64,000 nt of DNA from Bradyrhizobium ottawaense. GTDB taxonomy: Bacteria > Pseudomonadota > Alphaproteobacteria > Rhizobiales > Xanthobacteraceae. Both the position numbers and the translations under genes were made by a program. This document shows positions 34,113 through 41,699 of this stretch, in pieces; the first letter of the stretch is position 1; the number at the start of each line of letters is the position of its first letter. The notes under the pieces are model-generated. The model worked only from the letters and a program-made list of their open reading frames with translations, was not told where the DNA came from and did no database searches. The stretch lies in contig NZ_LT629693.1 of the NCBI RefSeq assembly GCF_900099825.1, positions 2,294,001 through 2,358,000 of the forward strand, in the 5' to 3' direction.

Positions 34113-34670
34113 CTATTCTTCCCCTGCGGTTGTTCGACGTTGCGGATTGCGACCGTCGTTGCGCCCTTTGGGCAGCTTTTCGGCAATGCCGAGCGTGTCG
34201 GCGCGAGAGCGCATCTCAATCCAGACATCTGCCGGATCAATGCCGGCGCGATGCCACAGCGCGACGAGGTGGTAGAGCAGGTCTGCGCTCTCTCGAACGA
34301 TGCCTCGATCGTGGTGCTTGACGGCCTCGAGCGCCACTTCGCCGGCTTCCTCGATGACCTTTTGAGCGATCTTGCGCGTGCTCGACGCCAGCAGCCGAGC
34401 CGTGCGTGGATGATTCTCCGGCGTTACTTCGGAAAGCGATCGATAGAGATGATCGAGTTCGCTCCGCCGCTGGCCTGGCGCCGCGATGCCGCAAGGTGAA
34501 TCCGGCGCCAGCGGGCTTTCGGTCTCGCGTGGAGGCGATCCAGTGGGTTGCGCGAGCACGGCAGGGGTCCGGCGCGGGCCTCCACTGCGACGACGTGTCT
34601 TGCTCCGGCGAGACCCGTCGCTCTGCAATTCGGGATATTTCAGGTCAGAAAGCTTATTGGCGTCGGTCAT
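34113..34670 (-). CDS. hisE: Phosphoribosyl-ATP pyrophosphatase-like protein (HisE) with N-terminal extension
   Basis: 185 residues. The C-terminal about 105 residues form a HisE/MazG-type all-helical pyrophosphohydrolase with the metal-binding ExxE...ExxD pattern (KVIEEAGEVALEAVKHHD; RESADLLYHLVALWH) and the HisE end RADTLGIAEKLPKG. HisE removes PPi from phosphoribosyl-ATP in histidine synthesis. The first about 75 residues are Arg/Pro-rich and have no match; GGAGG before ATG 34670 shows that they are translated. No other his gene is nearby. It sits 87 bases upstream of the NRAMP-like transporter, so it may be a second, repurposed copy. Confidence 0.82.
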   Translation of the reverse strand: MTDANKLSDLKYPELQSDGSRRSKTRRRSGGPRRTPAVLAQPTGSPPRETESPLAPDSPCGIAAPGQRRSELDHLYRSLSEVTPENHPRTARLLASSTRKIAQKVIEEAGEVALEAVKHHDRGIVRESADLLYHLVALWHRAGIDPADVWIEMRSRADTLGIAEKLPKGRNDGRNPQRRTTAGEE

Positions 34671-34871
34671 CCTCTGCCTCCGTCGTCACCTCGATGCCGT
34701 TCATCCACGGCACGAGGCGAGCGGAGGCGCTAGACGCCGACGCTACCTCGGCCGAATGGGATCACGGCCTTACGAAACTCTGTGTGATAGTTCCCCGAAG
34801 GGGCTCCCGTCGCGGCACCGGAACGGTGGGCGGCGGGACATCTAGGTCCTTCTTCCATGTCGTTCCTTTAC

Positions 34872-35216
34872 TTATCCGGCCAGCGCCAAGCGCCGGCCGC
34901 GCGGTTGCATCGGCGACTGGCCGAACGCGCCGTGTTCGTCGAAGTTGCCGATCGGCAAATCGCCGCTGGGCTCGACCTGCCAGCGGCATTCCACCCGGCC
35001 ATTGCGATTGATCCAATGACAAGCCAGCGCCGGGGATGGAATCCGTCGCTGGCCCTTCGGGCGGCGAAGACCCGAAAGGTTGTCATTGGAATGGGTACCG
35101 ACGAAGCCGGCGCCGCGCAGCGCAACGCGCCGCGGCCCCAGGGGCCGGAATCCTCCAAGTCTGAAGCCTACAAGCCTGAAGTCTGTAAGGCTGGATTTTG
35201 CGAGTCTTTTGAACAT
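34872..35216 (-). CDS. Small hypothetical protein with CHW...ECRW motif
   Basis: 114 residues, ATG at 35216 eight bases after a perfect GGAGG. The recognisable core is LACHWINRNGRVECRWQVEP, a short motif I recall from many small Bradyrhizobium proteins without a known function. The N-terminus is basic and contains short Phe-Arg repeats (DFRLVGFRLGGFRPLG). Possibly co-transcribed with the hisE-like gene 200 bases downstream. Confidence 0.6.
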   Translation of the reverse strand: MFKRLAKSSLTDFRLVGFRLGGFRPLGPRRVALRGAGFVGTHSNDNLSGLRRPKGQRRIPSPALACHWINRNGRVECRWQVEPSGDLPIGNFDEHGAFGQSPMQPRGRRLALAG

Positions 35217-35513
35217 CGCTCACCTCCATTTCCGCTTTGCGCGGCAGGCCGGTGAGCGAGACAGTCAGCTAGGCGCGACCATCACCCCTCACGCGGCGAA
35301 AGCCCGCGCGATTGATCTTGATATTCTGCGGCTTCACGAGCCCGACATCTGTCGGACCGGCGCTGCCAAAGGTGGTACTGCCCATGTGTTGTTTCGAGAG
35401 TGCTCGTCGTTAGAGTTAAACCGTGAGAAGCGCACTTCTTGTCGGAAACGATCGGTTCCAAACAATGACGAGGCCAATACGCCCGCAAAAAACTAGTGTC
35501 AAGCGCTTTTCAC

Positions 35514-35531
35514 TATCCCCCATGGGGGATA
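35514..35531. promoter_or_regulatory. CsoR-type palindromic operator (copy 1)
   Basis: TATCCCCCATGGGGGATA is a perfect 18-bp palindrome with C5/G5 tracts, as in operators of CsoR/RcnR-family repressors. A second imperfect one (TATCCCCGTGGGGGGAT) starts at about 35537. An identical 18-mer lies at 37556. Confidence 0.7.
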
Positions 35532-35639
35532 CGACATATCCCCGTGGGGGGATCTAATAGAACCGTTATAGTATCCGAATAAGCGGAATGGAGACGGCAC
35601 GCGAATTACCATAACGGACAATGACTGCTGACTGCCTAG

Positions 35640-35800
35640 CAATTGCAGGCCGTCGAAAGCGCGATAGAGCGCGCCAAGAACGCCTTGATTCATGGATACG
35701 TCAGCAATTCTGCAACGATCACTGAGGACCGCGGGCTCTTTGGGGCCGCGCTCTTAGAGAGTTCAAACAAGTTGCCAGAATATCTGTCACGATCAATGCA
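35640..35800 (+). pseudogene. CsoR-family regulator remnant
   Basis: The frame encodes LQAVESAIERAKNALIHGYV, corresponding to residues about 40-60 of the intact regulator at 37637. The N-terminal third with the first Cys ligand is deleted. The ligand segment DHISNC is GYVSNS here, so the metal-binding His and Cys are both gone. Confidence 0.75.
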
Positions 35801-35822
35801 GCCACAGCCCTGGGATCGCTGC

Positions 35823-36903
35823 TTATCGAGGGCTCAACAAAGGCTTGCCAAACAAGGAAGGAGCAAGATCGTCGAGGAACAGCAGCAATTGGGCTCTGCC
35901 GCCGATGGTGTGTCCCGACGCGCTGTTGAGCGGCACGATCGCCTCGACGGCGATTTGCCAGGTGACCGCCACGTAGGATAGGCCGGGGTTCATGGTTGCG
36001 TTCGACTTCGTTCCTTGCGCGCTGTCGAACGCGAACTCGACCAGCGGCACCAGCTGATTGAGCGGCTCGTCCTTCGGCGGGCCGCCCGTGAAGCGGCTGG
36101 TCAGATACAACGTCGAGAATTCGACCGCAAAACCCCAATGCAGGATGTCGACGTTATGGGTCTGCATCGGGCCAAGCTGACCGCTGATGGGGTCGATGCC
36201 GAGATTAGACGAAACACTACCGGTCGGATGCTCCAGCACAATGGCGCCGGTGATACCGAACGGCCTCAGCCACGAAACACTGTTCGGCAGATCACCAAAG
36301 CCTTTGCCAAAGAAAATTCCCGGCTTGATCGTGTCGGGCGCACTGGCATTGACGCCCTGTGCGCCCGAGTGTCCGATGCCCCAGGCGAGGCTCGCCGAAA
36401 GCAGCATCTCGTGCGGATTGTCGCGAAAAACCTCCCATTTGAGCCCGACATTGGTGGCGTCGAAACCCGAGCGTTTGCTCACACCCCAGTTTCGCGCGAT
36501 CCAACTGTTGTCGACGACAATGCCGACCGTGGGCGTGAGAAGACGCGTAAAGGACCAGTTGATACGATTTGTCGGTGACATCGCCGCCCCCGTCAGGATG
36601 GTCCAGGTGCGAGAAGTTCGGCAGTACGGCTTCGTCCGCAACGGCGGGATCGTCAAATGTCAGGGTCCCCGGGAAGAAGCGGTTGCCTGCAATCCCGTGC
36701 GCGTAGGCCGTATGCGAGACGGCGAGCGCCGCTGACGCCAACGTCAGTGCACTCACCCAGCCGACAGCACGCGTACGCCGCGCGGGGTTCGCGGGGCGCA
36801 CTCTGCGAAAGACTTTGAGAAGCGCCTTCTCACACGGAAAGCCCTCCGACCAGCGATATATGAGCATAACGAAACCATGCCTGTTGAATCCAAAACGAAG
36901 CAC
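35823..36903 (-). pseudogene. Frameshifted outer-membrane/periplasmic barrel-like protein
   Basis: The N-terminal part has a signal peptide (VGWVSALTLASAALAVSHTA) and continues HGIAGNRFFPGTLTFDDPAV. At about base 36567 the sense passes to the other frame (NRINWSFTRLLTPTVGIVVD, WEVFRDNPHEMLLSASLAWG) and ends normally at 35823. One extra base in the run near 36566-36571 explains it. The product resembles beta-barrel proteins of about 330 residues found near metal-resistance genes; function unknown. It may be a mutation or an assembly error. Confidence 0.65.
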
Positions 36904-36931
36904 ACAGCGCGAGCAGCCGTTGCACGAAAGT

Positions 36932-37321
36932 TCAGATCAGGGGCAGATGTCGTGGAGGCCGATCCAGCCGCATCGGGTCGCAGGCGGCATGTTGGTCTTG
37001 AAATACCGCGGCGACCAATGACATGCAAATTTGGTCGGCGACGGAGATGCCAGTCGGAGGCGGCAACCCGGGGAGAGCAACCACGCCACAGCAGTGATGA
37101 CCGCCGCCAGCACCGCGTTTGTCGGAATTCTTGTCCCCCGCGTTGTCATGGTGGACATGCGGCATCAGCATTCCACCGTGACTTTCTGTCAATGAGTGGA
37201 TGATTGACGTTTGGCTATCAAAATAGAAGACAAGCGATGGCGCGAGCACGCCAAACCCATACGCTGCAACAAGGATACCTGCCGCCCAGCCTCGCATCTG
37301 TTTGGTCAGCAAACTCAACAT
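36932..37321 (-). CDS. His-rich periplasmic/membrane-anchored hypothetical protein
   Basis: 129 residues. One N-terminal hydrophobic segment (AAGILVAAYGFGVLAPSLVF) is followed by a His/Cys-rich, probably periplasmic region (MPHVHHDNAG and GGGHHCCGVVALPGLPPP) and a conserved-looking end (DRPPRHLPLI). His and Cys clusters suggest metal binding. It lies between the two CsoR-type loci, in opposite direction, which supports a metal (copper?) homeostasis role. The family is possibly DUF2946-like; this is not certain. Confidence 0.55.
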   Translation of the reverse strand: MLSLLTKQMRGWAAGILVAAYGFGVLAPSLVFYFDSQTSIIHSLTESHGGMLMPHVHHDNAGDKNSDKRGAGGGHHCCGVVALPGLPPPTGISVADQICMSLVAAVFQDQHAACDPMRLDRPPRHLPLI

Positions 37322-37555
37322 TTGTCAGGACAATTGACCAGGTTCGGCAACCAAGAGGCTCTCCTGCTCAGATTAGCCCATCGCTGCCGGCAACACCCGG
37401 CAACGCTTTATCGTCGTTCGACTGCCCATGTGGAGTGCGAGAGTGTTCTCGTTTGGGATGAACCGCCGGGGTCGAACGTCTTGCCGGAAACGATCCATTT
37501 CAAATAACGATGAGGCGAATACGCCCGCCAAAAACCGGTGTCAAGCGCTTTTAGT

Positions 37556-37573
37556 TATCCCCCATGGGGGATA
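37556..37573. promoter_or_regulatory. CsoR-type palindromic operator (copy 2)
   Basis: TATCCCCCATGGGGGATA, perfect 18-bp palindrome 64 bases before the regulator start, identical to 35514-35531. Confidence 0.75.
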
Positions 37574-37612
37574 TATAGCATCCTCATAAAGGATAAATAG
37601 CGCCATTACAGT

Positions 37613-37626
37613 ATCCTCGCGAGGAT
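37613..37626. promoter_or_regulatory. Second palindrome before the CsoR-like gene
   Basis: ATCCTCGCGAGGAT, perfect 14-bp palindrome 10 bases upstream of the start codon. A related imperfect copy (ATCCTCATAAAGGAT) begins at about 37580. Together with the 18-mer they make three spaced boxes over the promoter. Confidence 0.6.
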
Positions 37627-37636
37627 CGGAGAGTAC

Positions 37637-37900
37637 ATGCCCCACCAGAATCACCCAGCAATTATCAAGCGGCTCAAGCGTGCCGACGGTCATCTTCAGA
37701 CCATCATCGAGATGATCGAAAATGACAGACCGTGTCTGCTGATTGCCCAGCAATTGCAGGCCGTCGAGAGCGCGATAGAGAGCGCCAAGAAAGCCTTGAT
37801 CCATGACCACATCAGCAATTGCCTGGAACGGCCGCTGAAGACCGCGGGCTCTTCGGGCCGCGCACTTAACGAGTTCAAACTGATTGCCAAATATCTATGA
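37637..37900 (+). CDS. CsoR/RcnR/FrmR-family metal-sensing repressor
   Basis: 87 residues, all-helical. KRLKRADGHLQTIIEMIEND is the family signature. Potential ligands are Cys33 (DRPCLL), His58 and Cys62 (DHISNC). Their spacing (25 and 4) equals the Cys-His-Cys Cu(I) site of CsoR. His3 and His6 at the N-terminus recall RcnR. So Cu(I) is the most likely signal, with nickel/cobalt or formaldehyde less likely. Palindromes at 37556 and 37613 suggest autoregulation. A second, decayed copy lies 2 kb upstream. Confidence 0.88.
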   Translation: MPHQNHPAIIKRLKRADGHLQTIIEMIENDRPCLLIAQQLQAVESAIESAKKALIHDHISNCLERPLKTAGSSGRALNEFKLIAKYL

Positions 37901-38011
37901 CGGATCTCAGCCGGGGCGCCTGCGTGGGACGTCGGATTAGCATTATCCCGTCTCGAGCGTGCGCCGAACTGTGCGTTGTGGGATGGGCAATACCAAGCAA
38001 AGGAGTTGGTC

Positions 38012-38278
38012 ATGATCGATCCATCCCCCGAGCTTCCGGATGATATGCCCGTGGTCAGCCTCGAACTTCCGCGCAAAGTGCGACAAGCGCTAACCGCGGC
38101 CGGCTTCAGGACCGTCGGAAGAATACGAGAAGCTCCGGATGCGGAAATCCTGCGAATTCAAGATCTCGGCGAGAGTTCACTCGCCCTCCTCCGCAAGACT
38201 CTCGGGTTGCCGTCCTCCATGGGAGTACGATGCAACGCCGTTCCGATGCCGGTCAAGAATAAGTCCCGGGACCACTGA
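38012..38278 (+). CDS. Stand-alone RNA polymerase alpha-CTD-like protein
   Basis: 88 residues with AAGGAG seven bases before ATG 38012. The core LPRKVRQALTAAGFRTVGRI followed by ILRIQDLGESSLALLRKTLG reproduces the helix-hairpin-helix fold of the C-terminal domain of RNA polymerase alpha (DNA and activator contact module). No N-terminal domain is present. Small free alpha-CTD-like proteins could bind AT-rich UP elements or compete with RNA polymerase; none is characterised here to my knowledge. It is 111 bases downstream of the CsoR-like gene and might be co-transcribed. Confidence 0.75.
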   Translation: MIDPSPELPDDMPVVSLELPRKVRQALTAAGFRTVGRIREAPDAEILRIQDLGESSLALLRKTLGLPSSMGVRCNAVPMPVKNKSRDH

Positions 38279-38408
38279 GGTCGTGTTTTCGTCGCGACTG
38301 CGGCCGTCACGGACATGTCGGCGAGTGTATTGCAGAAGCCTACATAGCCATTTTCGTGTTGGTCTCGATCTTGTGAAACTACGCCGTTCGCGAAGAAACT
38401 ATTTCATT

Positions 38409-39656
38409 TTAACGCGAGGCTTTAGCTGAAGGAGGTTCGTTGCAGTTGCTTGTTGCCTTCACGCCGGCAAATCTCGCGTCCACCCAGGCCTCAATATCGG
38501 CTTTGGCCACGGTCAACACTCCCTCGTGGCTGGCGTCGGAATACGTCCGATAAGATACGGAGTTACCGACCCGGCAGAGATCGCGGGCTACTGCGTCCGT
38601 TGCTTGCGGTGGTATCGTTCGATCGCTGGTTCCTTGGATAAGCAGCGTTGGCGCTACAATCCTTAGCTGACCTGGCTCGTTGGCCGCCGTGGCCTTCAGC
38701 AAGAGACCAAGATCAGGCTGGATAACAAATTGGCGGCTGGGAATCGACTCAGCCCAATAGCCAGATGCGAGCGCTTCATCAATGCACCCCTCCCATGTGT
38801 CCCGTAGATGCCCGATTGCTTGTGGCGTCAGTATCCGCTCCAGAGCAATCTCAGGATAGTAAGCTGCGTAGGATTGAAGCACATAGGTGACGAAGGGAAG
38901 AATAGGAGACGGGTGCGACCCAGTCACAACTTCCTGCACAAGCTCGCCGATATGCGACGCTGGTGCCATCGCGACGTTTCCAACAAGCGTGAACTCGGGC
39001 GCATAATCAGGTCCGATTGCTGCTGTAAATAGATCAGCATGCCCCCCTTGCGAATGCCCCATCACCACGTACCGCGTTCCGATGGCTAGATCGATCTCGC
39101 GCGAGGCACGCATGATATCGATCGCGCTTCGTCCTTCTCCTGAACCGACGAGATAGGCGGGCGTTCCTTCCGCACCAATCCCTTGATAATCGGTTGCGAC
39201 GACGACGTAGCCGCGCTTTACGAAGGCGTCCAACATCGCCTGGGTGATGGAGAGATACCTGTGCTCAGGCCCATCCAAAGTATCGTTGGACGGCGCGCAC
39301 CGAAGTGCAAGGCCGGTCGTGCCATGCGTCCAGGTGATCAGCGGCCAGCCGGCGGCAGGCGGGTTGCCCGACGGGATCGCCACCGTACCGGAGACGGTCA
39401 CATCTGAATCGTCAGGCCTTCTCGAATGGTAGAGGACACGATAATTTCGCGCCGCACTAGGTAACGCTGCGGCCGTGTTGAATGGACGAGCCCAGATTAA
39501 AGCGCCTCGCGCAGCGGCTGGCCCGACCGCAGGAGGCGAAGCGTCGCGAGACATATCTTCGCTGCTCCCCGGCGCCGCGCCGGCCCGGTATAAAGACGCC
39601 AATCCGACTATCACGACGCAGGATAGCACTCCGACAGAAAATAATGCTCGCGACAA
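38409..39656 (-). CDS. Secretory lipase/esterase (LIP family)
   Basis: About 415 residues. N-terminal export signal (ALFSVGVLSCVVIVGLASLY). Alpha/beta-hydrolase features: WPLITWTHGTTGLALRCAPS, YVVVATDYQGIGAEG, nucleophile elbow VVMGHSQGGHAD, acid in LIQGTSDRTIPP, and His in YSDASHEGVLT. This is the pattern of secretory lipases of the CAL-A/LIP type. TTG at 39656 is chosen since GAGGAG lies 7-8 bases upstream; TTG at 39671 would place the ribosome-binding site inside the gene. Likely acts outside the cytoplasm on esters. Confidence 0.85.
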   Translation of the reverse strand: MSRALFSVGVLSCVVIVGLASLYRAGAAPGSSEDMSRDASPPAVGPAAARGALIWARPFNTAAALPSAARNYRVLYHSRRPDDSDVTVSGTVAIPSGNPPAAGWPLITWTHGTTGLALRCAPSNDTLDGPEHRYLSITQAMLDAFVKRGYVVVATDYQGIGAEGTPAYLVGSGEGRSAIDIMRASREIDLAIGTRYVVMGHSQGGHADLFTAAIGPDYAPEFTLVGNVAMAPASHIGELVQEVVTGSHPSPILPFVTYVLQSYAAYYPEIALERILTPQAIGHLRDTWEGCIDEALASGYWAESIPSRQFVIQPDLGLLLKATAANEPGQLRIVAPTLLIQGTSDRTIPPQATDAVARDLCRVGNSVSYRTYSDASHEGVLTVAKADIEAWVDARFAGVKATSNCNEPPSAKASR

Positions 39657-39745
39657 AGGATATCTCCTCAAACTCTAATCGCACTCCTAGCTACCTGGCG
39701 GCGACCACTCGTCGCCCTCTCTCGGCACGCACGGCCACGCGATCA

Positions 39746-41248
39746 TCAGGCTGACAACCATTCAGGTTTGCTCGAGCCGCGCGGGACGAGTACGGTCCGG
39801 AAAGAGCCGGGCGTCCGAGACATGACCACCTGGTCGGTAAGCCCTTGATAAGTGCCTAACGGTGTCTCTGCGGTGAAGAGATCGGGAACCACGTATTTGT
39901 GTTCTTCAGTTGAGCCGGCGGTAGCCTGAGCGTACGCCTTGTCGAAGATGCCAAGCGAAAGCAGCCACAACACGGTTCTGGTAAGAGATACGACGACTCG
40001 ATAGCTTCCCCCCTCTACCTCGCGCCGGCGCAGGGCCGCGAGGACGCCGATCGTGCCGAGCCAGCCCACCACGTTATCGCAAATAGGGACAATTGGCGGT
40101 TGTTTCGGCTTGGAGGGGGTCCCTTCGATACAGAACAGGCCCGATACTGCCGCGCCGATCTCATCGAAGCCGAGACGGTTCGACCAAGGGCCTTTCTCCC
40201 CGTGGAGAACGACACTTGCGTGGATCAGTCCGGGCTTTTTTTCGCATAGCTCCTCGGCGTCGAGGCCGTTCCGCTCCAGAAAACCTGGACGCTTGTTGGC
40301 GAAGAACACGTCGGCATCCTTTAGCAGGCGATTGAACGTGGCACGATCTTCCTTTGAGCTATCCAGAATTGTGGAACGCATGCCGACCTGCACGTCCCAG
40401 AAAAAGGCCTCCACCTCCGTGTCATTGGGCCGCCAGATGTTGAGAACATCGGCACCGTAGAAGGCGAGATCTCTCCCGATGGCCCCTCCCGCGATCACGT
40501 GCCCCATTCCGAACGCACGAATGCCCTCTAGGGGACTCTGTCCACCCTTGTCGAGCGGCATCGGCTCGCTTTCTCCAATCTTTTCCAACGTAATCAATGG
40601 CATTCTGGAAAGGACCTCTGTGTATTGGCCCTCCCTGCGAAATTCATCGTTGGTACGCACCATGGCCATGACAATGCCGGCCTCTGCCGCAGCACTCTCC
40701 AGATCCTCCGCGCGCCACTTCAGAATGGCGTTCTGAATGGATTCGGGGCTGTCACTGCACCTGAGTAGGTTCAGGGTACGCGTGCGCAACCTTGGATAAA
40801 AATCTAGAGGGACGATGTGACGCCCATCCCGGGTTTCACGAAACAACGGCAACGCCATGAATGGGTTGCCTGCATCCGCGCCCATTGCCGGAGGACGTCC
40901 GTTGATCGTTTCCCATTCCCGCTCAAAAAAGCCGCAGAAGCGCCGAAGAGCTTTTCGCACGTCTACCGCGATATCCTGTCCTTCGCCGGTTCGGGATCTC
41001 CAGAGCGAGGCTGCGGCAATGGACTTGGCGGCCAAGCCGATCGCGGCCATTGCGCCAAACCGGAAGCTGCTTGGGATAATCGGATCGCGGCCGAAGAAGG
41101 AGAGTTTGCCTCCACAGTCGGCGGTTTCCATTCCAACGTCTTTAAGCACCTGCTCCACGCCGCCATGCAGGTCGAAATCCGGAGAACTCTCGGGCTTGCT
41201 CAGTTTAGATTGAAGGGTTTCGGTCAACAGATCTGGTGCGCAAGACAT
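39746..41248 (-). CDS. CaiB/BaiF (family III) CoA-transferase-like protein
   Basis: About 500 residues, longer than the usual 400. The C-terminal part carries the CaiB core read as GRDLAFYGADVLNIWRPNDT (Rossmann entry, usually near the N-terminus) and NRLGFDEIGAAVSGLFCIEG. An N-terminal about 230-residue segment precedes it (FGAMAAIGLAAKSIAAASLW). The domain order thus looks like a tandem/permuted family III enzyme. ATG at 41248 has AAGGG upstream. Adjacent lipase and acyl-CoA dehydrogenase-type genes suggest a fatty or carnitine-like acid substrate, unproven. Confidence 0.8.
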   Translation of the reverse strand: MSCAPDLLTETLQSKLSKPESSPDFDLHGGVEQVLKDVGMETADCGGKLSFFGRDPIIPSSFRFGAMAAIGLAAKSIAAASLWRSRTGEGQDIAVDVRKALRRFCGFFEREWETINGRPPAMGADAGNPFMALPLFRETRDGRHIVPLDFYPRLRTRTLNLLRCSDSPESIQNAILKWRAEDLESAAAEAGIVMAMVRTNDEFRREGQYTEVLSRMPLITLEKIGESEPMPLDKGGQSPLEGIRAFGMGHVIAGGAIGRDLAFYGADVLNIWRPNDTEVEAFFWDVQVGMRSTILDSSKEDRATFNRLLKDADVFFANKRPGFLERNGLDAEELCEKKPGLIHASVVLHGEKGPWSNRLGFDEIGAAVSGLFCIEGTPSKPKQPPIVPICDNVVGWLGTIGVLAALRRREVEGGSYRVVVSLTRTVLWLLSLGIFDKAYAQATAGSTEEHKYVVPDLFTAETPLGTYQGLTDQVVMSRTPGSFRTVLVPRGSSKPEWLSA

Positions 41249-41699
41249 TTGCTGTGCCCTTTTCAAGTGACTTAAGCTTCATTTGTCAAAGTCGGCCGTG
41301 ACATCGCGTCAGAGGTTGCGAACCGCCCCGCCGCTTTCGAAGAGGCGTGCGGGATCGGTCGCAACAATGTCGGATCCGCGGACACACAATAAGATTTTCA
41401 GATCGCACGATCAGGCTAGTGCCAACGATTGCGAAGCCGCGTACAGACCTGCGCAGAGACGCCATCCAGTTCTCCTCTCGCGGATAAGACCGAGCACTTT
41501 CGCGCGTGTTCGCTTCCGTTCGAACTCGTTGCGCCTAATATGCGGAAAGCCGCTGCCATCCGTTGTTAAGCCCAGCAAAGCTTGCCAAAATTTTCCGAAC
41601 GGCGAAGATCTTCCAGACTTAATCCTTGTGGGGCTCCATTCCGCCGATGCTACTGTGCCGATATGCAAGGATCATGTTGCCACCGCCTGGACGTAGCCG
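41249..41699. other. Gene-free stretch
   Basis: About 450 bases between the CoA-transferase and NDH-2 genes (both minus strand). No convincing ORF or RNA gene. It should contain the promoter of the CoA-transferase. Confidence 0.4.

Larger units (their letters stand above)
35440..35810. repeat. Decayed copy of the CsoR locus (copy 1 of a diverged duplication)
   Basis: From the 5' flank (ATACGCCCGC... GTGTCAAGCGCTTTT) through the palindromic operator to the regulator's 3' end, this stretch matches 37483-37900 with many substitutions and an internal deletion of about 75 bases that removes the start codon. It shows that the regulatory locus was duplicated in direct orientation about 2 kb apart and one copy then decayed. 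Confidence 0.75.
37483..37900. repeat. Intact copy of the CsoR locus (copy 2 of a diverged duplication)
   Basis: Direct-orientation partner of 35440-35810. It contains the same flank, an identical 18-bp palindrome and an intact regulator. The duplicated block starts in non-coding sequence near 37483, so promoter, operators and gene were copied together. Confidence 0.75.

Noticed and set aside
34720..34862. A short minus-strand ORF (about 42 codons) resembling the end of HGG-type phage/transposon proteins
   Set aside because: The resemblance covers only SGNYHTEFRKAVI and a few flanking residues. It is too short to call even as a remnant.
35280..35388. A 38-codon minus-strand ORF (MGSTTFGSAGPTDVGLVKPQ...)
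   Set aside because: Reads like protein, but has no ribosome-binding site or known family. Not enough to list as a gene.
35500..35560. C5/G5 palindromes considered as a terminator
   Set aside because: No adjacent T-tract in the right place. The identical 18-mer before the intact CsoR-like gene identifies it as an operator.
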